NCBI GenBank assembly: GCA_022453515.1
Contig: JAJNNY010000016.1
Coordinates: 1 to 64,000 of the forward strand
From: Astrocystis sublimbata
Lineage: Eukaryota > Ascomycota > Sordariomycetes > Xylariales > Xylariaceae
Direction: 5' to 3'
DNA length: 64,000 bases
Shown here in pieces: positions 23,257 to 35,661 of the stretch. Position 1 is the first letter of the stretch, and each line of letters opens with the position of its first letter. Under the pieces are notes generated by a model. That model was not told where the DNA came from, did not search any database, and saw nothing but the letters and a program-made list of their open reading frames with translations. Position numbers and translations under genes: made by a program.

Positions 23257-25799
23257 TCAAGTCAACTTCCCTCTGGGTTTTCGCCACCAGGGTTTGCTCT
23301 CGTCGACATTGGAGGTGTTGATTGGAAATCCTTCAGCAAAGCTGAAGATAGTATAACTTGGCGAATTGACGAAGATAAAAAACTCATCATCACCGACCAG
23401 TCTGCCTGGGTTCATTTCAGAAGGACAAGGGACGAACGGTCTCTTCCACTTCGGATCTGGCGAGAATTCTTGCAGAGCATCTATAAAACTCGTGCAGTTC
23501 AATCCTCGTACTTGCAGGTCATCGCTCACACCCTTCAAATCAAAAGGCAGTTGATGACGGCGGTATAGCAAAGGCGCACTGTCAGGTATCGTAGTATACA
23601 TCGGTATTGGCGTATCCCTATGCCGCAGCGCATCGATCGCAGTGCAAGGAGCAAGTGTCATGACAGGTCGTCGATTTGACGTACATTGTCTCTGAAATCG
23701 GTCGTCCATGATGAACAGCATGTTATTCCAGATGTGAGAGATCCAGGGGCTCAGTTCACCTAGGTGATGACGAAGGGTCGTGAAAGATTTCGTGTAGATG
23801 TTGAAACATAGTGAAGCAAGCTGTCGAGATCTCTGGCCACAGGGGCAAGCATCTTCTGGCAAACCACCGGTACTTGAGGGCTCTTGCACAACTTGGACCA
23901 CTGTAAGCATCGACGTCAGCAACTGCCTTTGAGAATGCCAAACTCGCTCATGGCTGGGGTATCTCCAGGTATCCCAAGAAGACGTACGCCTATTTCTTAT
24001 GCCTCGGGGACTTGCTAGGAAATGATTATAAATAGCATCTATGGCTACCTAGGTACTCACAGATGTAGCCTCCAAAAGAGTTTACTTTCTCCCACTTGAG
24101 CAGTCCTCGTTCCGTTGTCCTCGGATCGGAGTAGATACGATCCTGCATGATATACGTTCCAACGATACCACTTTCATTGCATTCGTACACTGTCAGTTTA
24201 CCGGACTCATCGAGAGCTAGAGTGGCCACGTAAAACATGTCGTTAACAGCAGGCGACAAAATGAAGTCAATAAGCAGCTGACTGTTTCTAAGATAAAAAC
24301 CCCGCTACGTAGCATGCTAAGGTCAGCCATTTACTCATGGTAAAGAAATGCACAAGGATTCGGGGGGTTGGAGTATTCCAGGACCAAGACAACTTATCAA
24401 GGTATCTGCTGCTTCCGCGAATTGAATGAGGGGGGGGGGGGGATAAAATGTTCCAGCGGCGTACCTGGAAAGAAAGCCAGATCCTGGGCGTCCACACCGG
24501 TGGCCCGCCCGCTGCAATATACTCTCTTGGGTAACACGAGAGTTTCTGCACTTTAGGGAAAGTTAGTAATACTATGGGTACGGTGGTGATTCTGGAGAAG
24601 GTTGGACCTTCCTGAAAAATCGGCTTGGCTAGCGGTGCAAGCGACAGAGGAAATATAAACGCTGCAAAGAACTCACTATCGATTCGTTGTAACTTGCCAC
24701 CAAATCTCCAAATATAGATATCAGAGTTTTGTGAAAGTATCAATACTCTTTCGTCTTCCGTAATGCAACGCTTAAAGTTCTCGGGTACCTCAAAGGAATC
24801 CAAACGATCAAGCTCCAAATGCCATACGTGCAATTTAGTGCCATGCCCCATGATGAACAATTTACTGCCCATAGCTGTCTTGTATCCGCGAACTGATTGG
24901 TCACGCTTGGGGAATTGGTATGCTTTTCTCGTCCGTGTGTGCAAATCATCGACAATGGCTATGTACTGCGGTAGGTGGATTCAGCAATCACCAATCTGGC
25001 GAGGCACGACAAGAACATCCAATGGCGTATAATGTGTTGGTTCACTGATGGGCTTGATGAAGGGCATAACTTACTGGCATGCTATAGCCCTCAGGCCACC
25101 AGGCGACGCGGCCATTTCTATACATCATGAATCGAGAGAAGCGCTGCGCGTCGTCCACTTCAAGGTCCTCGACGCTCTCGTATGAATGAACGCCGCCGTC
25201 GATGGCAGGGACATTTTTATTCCATTGGAAGAACTCATCGGATGCAAGACTAAACCCATAATGCATAGCCGCGGCGAACTTGGCATCGGTCCGTTTGCAG
25301 ATGCGACGAAGTCTTCGGCGGAACATCTCGCTCCTTCGCGGCTCATCGTTAACAGCAAGGCATATCTGTTGCGCCAGCCCCGAGAACCAGTAGTCAGCCA
25401 GCGCAGGCCAGATTTCATCACTGAGCCACACCAGGCGTATGACTTTACTAGCATCCAAGGCCGCATCTAAGTCTCTAGGTTCCAAATAACTGATAACCAG
25501 CACATCTACGATAGGGAAAGTCAGTTACCGCTTCTTGGAGCATGCCTCATGGGGACTGCATCAACTCATGAACCATATCGCCGCTGATATGCTGACTATT
25601 ACGGCGGCGAATTGGGAGGAGCAGGAAGTAATTTCAAAAGGATCTTACGCAGCTCGAATGGGAGACGCGCAAAGACGTCGTGGGCATGACTTGTCAGCGC
25701 TGGAATCCGGTGCCTGGTTGGGCGATGAAACTTTGCCAGGAATGCCTTCATTCTATGCTTCAGCCTAACGAAAACGATACGTTGTAACGGTAAACTCAT
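23257..25799 (-). CDS. F-box protein, six exons
   Basis: Likely substrate receptor of an SCF ubiquitin ligase. Joining exon 1 (to 25649) to exon 2 (25505-25075) restores an F-box reading RLPFELHVLVISYLEPRDL, split by an intron after the Leu of LPFEL. Exons 3 (24965-24674 approx.) and 4 (24545-24465) code a probable beta-propeller-like or FBA-type region (TKLHVWHLELDRL, SDIYIWRFGG, then TLVLPKRVYCSG). Exon 5 runs from about 24280 to 24061. Exon 6 (23900-23257) carries a Cys pair in DACPCGQRSR and ends PWWRKPRGKLT. The exon 4/5 junction does not keep phase with any AG I could find, so there is a base error or a different donor. The start could be the ATG at 25799 or 25751. Confidence 0.65.
24430..24442 (+). 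repeat. Run of 13 G inside F-box gene intron
   Basis: An uninterrupted G13 (C13 in gene sense) lies in the intron between exons 4 and 5 of the F-box gene. Such runs are error-prone in sequencing, and this one sits next to the only splice junction in the gene whose phase does not fit. Confidence 0.9.
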
Positions 25800-26796
25800 A
25801 AATCCAGTTCCTTGGACGACGCCAAGTCGGGGAGAGTGCAGGCCAGGCTTCGACTTTGGGATCTTGAAACCGAAGACCAACGAAGTGTCCCCGTACATAG
25901 TACGTACAGTAATATGGCACTGTAGATAAGTACATGTTGGAATCGAGGAATGCCACCTGCACAGGCCGCCAGGGTGCCGGGCAGGGGGCTCGTCGGCTGA
26001 GGTGACATGTGTAGGAAATGTACAGAAAATGATTATTAGCTGGAAATAGCACAGCCAAGTAGTTCCTAACGGATGTTAACTATTCTATTGCAAGAAATAC
26101 ATGTCTAGCGATTTGACATCAATCAATTTATCTCTCCAGATTACTAGGTACCTAGTCTGTGACTTTGGGTCTCAACATCACTCCCCTGCACTAAGTGAAC
26201 GCCGAGTACATTCAGCCAATCATTTCACTTGAGCTCGTATTTCACGAGTTAACCTCCAATCTACAACTACTACTCTTATAGTAGTACCTAGGTAAGTCCA
26301 CTCCCTTTTCTTATTTTTGTGTTGAGTTACGTGTTGTTTTGTCAATACACGTCCAATTGAAACTTTGTCTCGGACACGAAGTGCAACGTAAGCAAGCAAT
26401 GGATCGGCCGTAAGATCTACAATGTCTCTGTTCGGACTAGCTAAGGTCTGGTAACGTCGACCTCAATATCAAACTGAACTTGACGCACTGCCACGAATTA
26501 TGCGTAACCTGGGTAGGCGATAGGTGACACCAGAATCGAAATGACGTCAGGCTTAGTCAACCTTGAATGTCACAATCCGAAATACCATTAGGTTTAGGTA
26601 GGTAGGTATTGCCCCGACCTTCGAAGAGACACATTACACTTACACCAACACAACAACTCGCTCTAGCTCTTATCCAGTATTTCTTGTCAGAGACTTGCCA
26701 CGAACTCATAAATCAAGAACACCTACACTGCCATCGTTACCAGCTCGTACTCGAATTAGCATCGCGCATAGCCGCTATTCTCCCTCTGTGGTCAAG
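25800..26796. promoter_or_regulatory. Divergent intergenic region, F-box gene and small protein gene
   Basis: No gene is supported here. The region contains a perfect ACTAGGTACCTAGT palindrome around 26143-26156, GTAGTACCTAGGTAAG near 26281 and TAGGTTTAGGTAGGTAGGTA near 26589. All are of the TACCTA/TAGGTA type seen elsewhere in the window. Short open frames here look like shadows. Confidence 0.5.
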
Positions 26797-27102
26797 ATGA
26801 GCGACACCAAGACAGACCAAAACCAAAGCGTTCCAGCAAAGGACACAGAGCAGCAGGCGACGGCCACATCTACGTCTGCAGCTGACGCTTCGAAGACCGA
26901 AAACGGCTCGACGTCTTCCGGAACGCAGGAACCGCTGCAACAGACTGGCCCTGGGCCGAAACAGCTACTCTCCCATTTCCGCGGCATGCCGAATCAGTGG
27001 GAAAAGAACCGAGGTGAGTACTTCGCAGACAGACACGAGGAGTGACCTGGAAGTCGGCCCTTAGCTAACTACTGCATAGCTCCGAAGAAGGATGGCGAAT
27101 AG
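26797..27102 (+). CDS. Small hydrophilic hypothetical protein
   Basis: Two exons, 26797-27013 and 27080-27102, with a 66-bp intron (GTGAGT...CTAACTACTGCATAG), give 79 residues. The N-terminal 45 residues are Ser/Thr/Gln/Ala/Glu-rich and look disordered. The C-terminal part, PKQLLSHFRGMPNQWEKNR joined to APKKDGE, looks conserved, with a possible short amphipathic helix. No family is recognised. The intron branch site CTAAC and the short second exon argue that this is a real gene and not chance. Confidence 0.6.
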
Positions 27103-27469
27103 AAGCCTGAGGTCAGCGACTGGACGGCATGATTTCGGTTGCGTTTGATGGTGTAGGGATTACCAAGTGGTCGAAACAAACAGCACTAAAGACGTATCAT
27201 TAAACAAAACCTCAATAAATGAACATGTAATTGGAGACACAGAGATGCTCATATCACTGCCAGGACTTGAGAAAGCTATCCTAGTCTAGCTGGTTTCCTC
27301 TAACGTGATGGACCCCCACGCTTCTCTCAGCAGAACATTTCGGTTGTGTGAGGGTATCTGTAAGACGGACGCTTTGGGGCACATCGGGGAATGATCGTGA
27401 TGAGAGGATGTATTAGGTAGTCAACGCCATACTTGGCAGGGGGTATCATCAATGCCAATTCTAATTCTT
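27103..27469. other. Convergent 3' regions, no gene
   Basis: A 367-bp gap between two converging genes, the small protein (+) and Spc34 (-). It presumably holds both 3' UTRs and terminators. No AATAAA-type signal stands out except AATAAATG near 27213. Confidence 0.4.
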
Positions 27470-28294
27470 TCACATGTGCAGCAAATTGCTAAGATCCTTG
27501 TCCATGCCGCGGAGTCTCTCCTGGAGCTCTTTCTTTTTCCGCTCCATCTCGCGCACCTCAGCCTCCACCCTCCTCAGGTCTTCCTCAGTCTTCAAATTGT
27601 CACCGTCGCCGGCGTCACTTTGGTGCCCCTCCTCATCCTCCTCCTCATCGTCCCTCCAGTGGTCTCTGTTCATCTGCCTCAGGGCCTCTGTCTGCTCTTC
27701 GACCTTGGCTTCGTAGTACGCGAGCGTGCTCCGGCTGTGGGCGTATTTGGTGCGCTGCGCTGCTATTCGCTCAGGCGCGCCCTGCAACGGGTATACGCCG
27801 CAGAGCTTCTCGGCACCTCGGAGGAGCACCTCGACGTCGACATCATCTTTGCCGCCACACCGCTCGCTGCGCCGGATCTGCTCGTGGAGGTCGCCTCCCA
27901 AGACAGCGGCGACGGCCGTGTTGCGCTTCGGGGCTGCGCCGGCTCTACCGTTGTTCGCGGACGTGGTCACCTCGCCGGAGGCAACGTTGAAGACGGTCTG
28001 GCGACGCGACGATGGCTTCGTGGGTTCCTGCGGGGGCGCGGTCGGCAGGGGCGGTGGGGGCGGTACGGAGAAGAGGGCGCGCTCGTGGGCCTCGGTGTCG
28101 CGGATGAGGGAGGTGATGTCGTGGTTGGAGAGAAGTGCGTTGGTGAAGATCTTGGGCGGGGGGAATCTGTTGTTGTCGCGTGAGCCCGTGACAGGTTGGC
28201 GGTTCGGTTCGGGACGCAGCAGTGCTTACGGGAGACTGTCGATGCCTTGGCATGATATCGCGATCTGCTCAAAGTGCGCTGAAAGTAGAGACAT
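27470..28294 (-). CDS. spc34: DASH (Dam1) complex subunit Spc34
   Basis: Spc34 is part of the ring-forming DASH complex that couples kinetochores to spindle microtubules. Exon 1 (28294-28230) gives MSLLSAHFEQIAISCQGIDSLP and exon 2 (28166-27470) continues FPPPKIFTNALLSNHDITSL then RDTEAHERALF. That is the characteristic Spc34 N-terminal block, built only when the 63-bp intron is removed. The protein is about 253 residues, close to the yeast protein's 295. A Pro-rich linker and a basic middle region follow. The C-terminal third is a Glu/Arg/Lys coiled coil interrupted by an acidic stretch (RDDEEEDEEGH) and ends DKDLSNLLHM. A long antisense open frame (27452-28183) is only its shadow. Confidence 0.9.
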
Positions 28295-31232
28295 GATGGG
28301 CAGACGCGGGCCAGGCGCGAGTTTGAAAGCCGAGAGAGGCGGGCTTGTATCTCAGGATCTAGCAGGACAAATGCGGTGGTTTAGGACTACGATAGTAAAC
28401 ATGCCCTAGGCTGAGGAGACAAGGGCATAAGGTTGTCGTCCATTGCATGCGTAGGTACAATTAGGAATGATTTACAGTGATCTTGAATCGCGTCTTGACA
28501 GACTGGAGGTGCCCAGGTGGGGAGCGGTGGGCGGGATCGCTGGCTGGCATGGAGGTTGGAGGGGCAAATGGAGGGGTTAGTGGCAACCTTATGGTAGTGG
28601 CCTGGCTTTAGGGGGGCGAGGGGGTATCTCTCTCAGGTACCTACTTGGTCCCTGGCGACCTGGCACGCCTAGGATGCCGGGTAGCTTGCGGGAAACTATC
28701 AATTTATCATTTAAACTTCTACATGTTTTGAGTCCATCACTTACAATCAATTGAGTTGCTGGTGGATACCTAGGTGCCTAGTAGGTATATACATCAGCAC
28801 ATATACGCCATCGATAAGCAATCATGCATGATGTCAAGTCCATCTTGTTAAGAGCGTGTCCATTATAGACTTGCCTCAGACTACTCGTACAGTGTTTACC
28901 TACATGTAGGTACCTTACGGTAGGTAGGTATAAATTGCTGGATTAGTTCCGTCATATTGGCCGAGCAACAGAACACATGTGTCGGGCATGATCAGACCTA
29001 CTGTCGATCGATTTGAGTACTATATCCGACAGCAGGTGCCTCCCTCGGGTGCTGCTGTGAGGTGCGGCTCACATCATTACGCATGCATCGCCCTAAGGTG
29101 GCGCGGGCAGTGGTCTATGAGCAGGTCACTATGTAAGTAAGATGTAGGCATGAGGTGCTAGGTCGCCATCCGCCGGGTCAAATAGGGAAGATCTCTCCGG
29201 GTCTGCGATAGGTTTTGATGGAGCGCCGCAGATAACATGAGGTTGTCAGGCGCTTCTCGACACTAAGGTTCTCCAGGTGCTCGCCTAGGGACTGCACGGG
29301 CAGCGGATTTATAGAAGATCTTTATGCGTCTCGTCTCGCCCATATTAGCTTGCCGTCTTAGGCAGGTCGAAACCCGCACTAACGGTGCTCAGGTAATCGG
29401 CTAAGCTTAAGTAAGCCCGGTACGTACCTCAGGGCTCCTAGGCAAGCAAGTACCAGTTGGGCTTAGACGCCAGCGAGCGGCATCTGCGTAAGTCCCGGGT
29501 CGTTCTATGTACATAAGAGCAATGGGCGCGAACAGCCGCATCCCTTCACCACCTGGGCAGTTCATCAGAGATAAGGTAGGTGGCTTGCGAGGGCCCAGGA
29601 GAACATATAACGGACGGCGTTTATGGGCCCAGTCCCAGTCCCAATTGTCCTATTATCCGTCTCCTTTTCGCCTCTGGCACGCAGGACCCTTGGGCTCGGG
29701 TCCCGATGGGTGGCCGCCAGCCAAGCAACGACCCTCCACCGCCCTCACCACCATTCCCTTCTCTCTATCATGCAGCACGGGGTCCCACGATAATTGGGCA
29801 CGAAGACTGCCGCCATCCCTGACCCCTTGGATCTGACTCGACGCTCGACGCCCGCTGGCCCCATCGCCCGCGGTACTCTGGTACTATGCTCTTGTGTCTT
29901 GTCTCCCATCGTCCATTCGCATCTCGCATAGACAGCGCTCCCAGAAGCGCCTGAAGTAGCTAGCTTCGCCGTGCTAAATCCTCGTTCGAGTCGTAACAGA
30001 CTCTTTAATAAACCAGGGACACAGGCATCAGGCTCGACAGGGACATGGAGACTGACAGCTCAATGCCTCCAATTCCCGTCGGCTTCCCACCGCCACCGCT
30101 CGTTAGTCGTTTGTCTAAAGAGTCGTCATCGCCGCTCACTTGAATGCACTGCACTACCTTACACTAGTTCTCGTCATGTCTCGTGCTATCTCCCATCGCC
30201 ACTAACTCCCACGTCCCATACCGCAAGAGAGACCATGTATACACATAGTACTATGGCACCGCAGTAGAGGGACCAGGGACTACCTGGGAATCTAGTGAGC
30301 ATTGCTGCCCAAGCCCGCAACAACACCGCGAAAACCTCCGACATAGGCTCGTCGACGAGCTTGACCAAGCCCGCCTCCTCCTCTTTCGCCGGCTGCTCCA
30401 TTGATGCCCTCAATTCCGGCTCCGCAAAGGGGAAAAAACCGCATTTTATCGCTCACCACTTTTGTGATAGAGCTATTCAGTATATTGGTTGGCGTCTATC
30501 AGTCCATCTGCTGCTGGGCCCGCCCCCAACCCATCCACGCCCCTGGCACTTTGGACGTATGAGAGCCGCTCCTGTGAGCTCGTCCGGCAGAAAAACTGGA
30601 TCAGCCCGTGTCTGTCTTCGTCTCCATTGAATTTTTTTTTCTCCCTCGATTCTTGAAACGTGCAGCCAGCGCATTGCGCCAGCGCTCCTCTTGCCCCTCC
30701 TGCTCTGCTCCGGCCACATGGTTGGGAGACATAAAATCCAACGACCCGGCATATTTCGTCAACAACCGACCAATTTCACACTGAGATTTCCTTGTCTCTC
30801 GCGCTGAACTGCTCCTCCATACATGACCACAGGCAAACGGCGATCGTTGGAACCCGTCTTAGCTGAGCCTTCCCACATCTCTCCGTTGGGACCAGACCAA
30901 TACGTGCTATATCAGGGGCTGTGCTTCACGCCAACCTACCGCTTCTGATTCCATCTTCTTGGGCGAAGAAACCGTGCAGCCTTCCCAGGCCTGCATCAAC
31001 CTCAGCCATTTAAGAGACTATCATGACAAGCTATCGGACAGTGTTCACTTCTCCACGTTGGAGGTTCTTGCTCTGGGGCTTCACACCTTAATCATTGAGC
31101 GATCAATCTCACCGTCCCACGCACCCTACTTTTCATCACCCCGCGATCTTGACCCCACACTGTCAGATTCGAAGCGACTTGACTCGCTCCAACGGGAGCC
31201 ATCCCACGACATAAGCCAACCCACCACAGGAG
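28295..31232. other. 2.9-kb gene-poor region
   Basis: No gene can be supported. It holds the Spc34 promoter and a long upstream region of the acidic protein at 31233. TAGGTACC-type motifs occur near 28635, 28770, 28910 and 28920. Open frames between 29507 and 30752 have no coding-like composition or splice partners. A 41-codon frame at 30823 could be a uORF. An unannotated non-coding transcript cannot be excluded. Confidence 0.5.
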
Positions 31233-32192
31233 ATGCGGGCTAGAGCTCCCGCTCTAAACGTCGGCCACACCATGGCCGGCGCTAAGCCAACTTCACCGCC
31301 CGAGACACCGACAAAGACATCGCCGGCGCCGAATCGACCCTCGGCCTCCCGCGGGAAACTGTCGTCTCGGGCAAAGTCACGCCAGTACAAGGGGCCAGGC
31401 CCCAACATCCACCCTCTGGGTGGAACCAAATTCAGTTATAGCCGGGACCCGCGTGCAGAGGAGATCTCCCCACGATCATCACATTCAAGCGACGACGAAT
31501 CTGAATCGTCCGCAAGTCCTCCGCAGTCTCCCTTGTCGGATATCAATGGCTTCCACAAGCTTCATGGGTTTCAATTTACTACCGCCGCCGCCGCTATTGC
31601 CCTCCATCGCGGGGGCGCAACTATCTGCATCGATGAGGCTGGTTTTGCAGTCGAAGAACTCAGCGACTGTTCGATTGACAGCGACGAGGAGATCGAAGTG
31701 GACGTCGTCCGACCTTATGCCATCGAGTACGGCGGCGAATCAGCACGTAGTCGATCGGGGTCCTATGCAACACACGAGTTAGACCCTGCTCTCACAGCAG
31801 GAGTGAAACACCTGAGTACTTTCGATTCGGACAGTGAAGAATTGGACTCAGACGATGAATTTCAAATGCAACTAAGAATGGATCGTCAGGCGCGGCGCGT
31901 TCGCCGGATGAAGTCTGGCAGCATCAGCAAGCGCACCATCAGCGAGCGAGATAGCGATTCCGACCGTGAGGACGTGTTGCCTTGGGTCGATGCCAACGAC
32001 CCGGGCCCTGTCTATCGGCGTGTGCGACGTAAGGGCGAGAATCGCACCAGCATTCATTTCTCCGGGCCTTTGCCAGAACGTATTGAAGAACTCAAGGAGC
32101 CGAATAGTGACGACGAAGTCATTATCGACGATGCCGAGCTCTTCGCTCGAGAACTGCCGTACTTCTCTTTCATGGAAGTTGACTACGCATGA
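31233..32192 (+). CDS. Acidic Ser/Asp/Glu-rich hypothetical protein
   Basis: A single uninterrupted frame of 319 residues; an ATG at 31272 (MAGAKPTSPPETPTK) is an equally good start. The N-terminus is Pro/Thr/Ser-rich and basic. The middle has a short alanine run (TTAAAAAIALHRGGATICIDE) shown here in part. Several acidic clusters follow (SIDSDEEIEVDV, FDSDSEELDSDDEF, RDSDSDREDVLPWVD), and the C-terminus reads AELFARELPYFSFMEVDYA. The acidic Ser-rich clusters look like casein-kinase-2 targets. No named family is recognised. The frame is long, has coding-like composition, and ends before the long gap to TAF12. Confidence 0.7.
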   Translation: MRARAPALNVGHTMAGAKPTSPPETPTKTSPAPNRPSASRGKLSSRAKSRQYKGPGPNIHPLGGTKFSYSRDPRAEEISPRSSHSSDDESESSASPPQSPLSDINGFHKLHGFQFTTAAAAIALHRGGATICIDEAGFAVEELSDCSIDSDEEIEVDVVRPYAIEYGGESARSRSGSYATHELDPALTAGVKHLSTFDSDSEELDSDDEFQMQLRMDRQARRVRRMKSGSISKRTISERDSDSDREDVLPWVDANDPGPVYRRVRRKGENRTSIHFSGPLPERIEELKEPNSDDEVIIDDAELFARELPYFSFMEVDYA

Positions 32193-33374
32193 GCTGTGCA
32201 GTGCAGAAGGCACAGGTAACTGAAAGCTTGATTACCTTCTAGCCTTGGGCTATGCACAAACTATGGGTTAGCACACTGCTATCACTGGTCGAATCGGGAC
32301 TTGGGAATATAATGCCTGTTTGGATGTTCAGTTGCTCTTCCCCCCTTTCTTTCGCAAATCATATAAATCCAGATTGTATTGCCGCGGAATTTACGTCTAG
32401 TTGAACACGGGTCTAGAAAAGGGATGAACGTTGAGATCGCCAGTTTTTTTAAAGAGAGTGGCTTACATAGAGCGATGACCACCGTGGTCAGGGGAATGAA
32501 TTTACAGTCAACGGATCTCCGGATGCCCAGCTCTCGGAAGAAAGCGAGCTGGACTCTGCAAGCATGCAGAGGAATTGTTTCTTCTTGGCCTTATTCAAAC
32601 TTCCGCGTTAGCTACGCCGGGGTCCCGCAATTGGCACCCCACGCGGTCAAGATCGTTATATGACGATGATTATGATAATGACAATGATCATGATGACCAT
32701 ACATAGAGAGGTACGGCGCAGAGGTTCATCTTTTTTTATACTTTAATTCAACATGGTTAAAGCGAACATCATCCGTGCCAGAACCACCTATTGCTCTGGG
32801 GCAAGATCAGTATATCTTGCGATGTATATGTGACTATAGAATCTAAATGTACATATACATATGTATCTATTCCACCTGTCCAATAGGTGCCCGATCAAGT
32901 AGTTGATACACTGTTCGATAGGATAGGTAGCTGATTAGGTAATCAACCACTTTGAAATGTGACTGTAGTTAATGAGGTGCTTTGCTAGGTAAATCCTAGC
33001 CGGGAATTAGTATGTCTTTCCGTAGGCACCCCACCCTCCATTAACGCGATGCTTTCAACATCTCACGCCTCACGCTTTCATCCGCCTCCATCAGGTATCC
33101 AGACCACACACCATCGACAATATAATCAACCATCCAACCCTACCATCGTATAATCGATGTTTACACCCAGTTCTAACTCCAACTCTATCTCTAGCTCAAG
33201 CGAACTCTTTCTGAACAACCGTTTGTTCTCTAACATTGCTATCCCTTCTGCCACGTCCATCTGAGTCGCCTGAGTCGCCCTGACGGTCAGGAGGACTGCT
33301 CCTGGCCTGGCGTCTATCATCGTCCTTCTCCGTTGAACACTCCTTCGCATTCGTTTCGTCCTTTTCGCGCTGCA
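32193..33374. other. Intergenic region upstream of TAF12
   Basis: No gene is seen. A TGATNATGAT-like imperfect repeat occurs at 32663-32700. The last 300 bases before the TAF12 start are C/T-rich, which is usual for promoters and 5' UTRs of fungal housekeeping genes. Confidence 0.4.
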
Positions 33375-35661
33375 ATGAATCAACAAACCATAAACCAACT
33401 CGCGCTGGGCCAGGTGCCGCAGGAGCAAATAAGCTTGCTCCGCCCCGAGGCCATGCGAACAATACACTACCTAAGCGCCCCGGAACGTCAGAGATATGAA
33501 GAAGGACTCCAGACACTCTGGGCTAAGATCGAACAAAACCCGCCTGATTCCCAGGAACACCAGCAAGCCAAGCAGAAGGTCCACGAGTTCTCTCGTATGG
33601 TCGTGAACAAAATACGGACTCTTCACCTTCGTCAGATGGGCAACTCGCAACAGACGCAGCAACCACAGAATCCAGTAGCCCAGGCGCACGCACAGGCCCA
33701 AGCACAGGCACAGGTCAACACTCATGCTCATGCCCATGCTCAAGGTCCTACGGCCACGCCCCAGAGGCCCGCGATGCCCCTCAACCGAACCCAACAAGCC
33801 CCCGTTGCCAATACTCCTGCCAATTCCGCGAATCCAACGAACATGCACCCCGCCCAATCCACGACCAGCAACATGCCGACTACGGTACAACCAGCCAGTC
33901 TTCCCAGAACCATCGTAGAGCATGTCAACAAGCTGCCATGGGCCACCATCCAACTCCCGGCCCAGCAGACTCCGGAGGAAGGGCAGAAATGGGTGACCGA
34001 ACAAAAGACCAAGTATGCGCGAGCCCTCGTGACGATGGATGCTACGAGAAATAAAATTAACAAGTTCGACGCCATGCTTAAGGAGCGCCGAGAAAAGGGT
34101 CCGCCAATGTCTGCAGATGAACAGAAGCGTCTAGGCGAGCAAAAGAATGCGGATAGGAAGACGTACCTCGATATCGAGGCATATGTGAAGAGTGTCAGAG
34201 CTCAGTTGTCCGGCCAGACCGGCCAGGTACAGGTCCAAAGCAATGGCGCCCTCCCAGGCCCAGGACGGCCTCAACCCATGCAGACGGGGAACTCGAGTGG
34301 CATGGCGTCAACACATACAATGCAGGTTCCGACGGCTTCGATCAACGCAGCTATGGAGGCGGCCAAAACCTCCCAGATGGCTGCAGCACGAGCTGGCTCT
34401 GTTGGAGGAGTACAGAGGCCTTCTCAGCAACCGTCGCAACCGCAACCGCAACCCCAGCAACCACAGCAACCACAGCAACCACAGCAACCACAACAACCAC
34501 AAACTCAACCACAAACTCAACCACAAACACAGCCCCAAGCATCCAATGCGCCAGGTCGGGCTCAGACACCCGCGACACCTGCAACCCCGTCAACAGCTGC
34601 ACCGGGACAACCATTGCCGCCCACACAAGTCAAGATCGAACCGAGCTCTGCCAATACCACCAACACCGCCATCAACAACAACAACAACAACAACAACAAC
34701 ACCACTAATGCACAACATTTGCCGCCAGTCAATACAGCTCTCGCTTCGGTTGCCACTGCCCACATCCAAGCTGCCGGCACACCCACACAAGCACCAGCCC
34801 GCGTGCAAACACCCCAGTCGGCCCAGCAGCAGCCCGCTGGTGCCAACGTTCGGCCTCTCAGCCACGCTGCCGCAGTGAACCGTGCTAACTCGTCCTCTAA
34901 TGTGAACGGGCAACCAAGCAACCCAGCCGGCGGTTTGGCCAATAACACTCCTGGCATGGCCGGGATGACCGCCCAACCACCACATCCCCATGCACATCCA
35001 CAGCAGCAGGCCCAGTCAACCATCACATCGAAAATGCCCATCCCGAAACAACTGCACGAGAAAGCCATAGCGCCACCTCAACCTGTCGCTGTCGGTGGCG
35101 GCAATACACCGGGTCGTCCAACATATGGAGGCGGTAATGGTGCAGGAGGGGTTATGAACCAGCCCGCCATCACAAAGATGCCCGTACCCCAGTTCGATAC
35201 TGAAGGCGATCATGTCTTGTCAAAGAAGAAGCTCGACGAGCTCGTGCGTCAAGTCTGCGGTGGCGGCTCTCCCGGTGCCGACGGCAACTACCTCACACCA
35301 GATGTTGAAGAGGTGAGACCCCATTGACCCAAGTCTCGGCTTGTCTTGATCATATGCATTGTAGTATCACGTCAAACTTTCTTGTTACTGACCTGCCTTT
35401 TCATAGTCTGTTCTCAGCGTTGCCGACAATTTCGTGGATGACGTTCTACACACGGCGTGCCGCCTTGCCAAGGAACGCGGTAGCAAAGTCTTGGAGATCC
35501 GCGACCTCCAGCTGGTACTTGAGCGTGTCTACAACATCCGCATCCCAGGCTACACATCAGATGAGCTCCGCACTGTCCGTAAGGTGCAGCCGTCTCCCAA
35601 CTGGATTGCCAAGATGAGCGCTATCCAGGCGGCCAAGGTCACGTCAAGTAAAGAGCTATAG
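33375..35661 (+). CDS. taf12: TFIID/SAGA subunit TAF12 with histone fold
   Basis: TAF12 pairs with TAF4 (in TFIID) or Ada1 (in SAGA) through a histone fold. Exon 1 (33375-35312) and exon 2 (35407-35661) join in phase 0 after removal of a 94-bp intron, giving about 730 residues. The histone fold is in exon 2: [20 protein letters not shown], then [16 protein letters not shown] and [10 protein letters not shown], matching the TAF12 family. The rest is long and of low complexity. It includes Gln/Ala/His-rich stretches, a QQP/QTQP tandem run around residues 355-395, and an Asn run of about 11 residues near 435-447. A conserved-looking block [19 protein letters not shown] lies near residue 195. The ATG at 33375 was preferred over 33333 for its context (GCAATGA). 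Confidence 0.92.

Noticed and set aside
27452..28183. 243-codon plus-strand open frame
   Set aside because: It is the exact antisense of the Spc34 coding region, which has family motifs and a good intron; the plus-strand frame has neither.
33471..34004. 177-codon frame antisense to TAF12
   Set aside because: Shadow of the Gln/Pro/Ala-rich coding strand; no independent signals.
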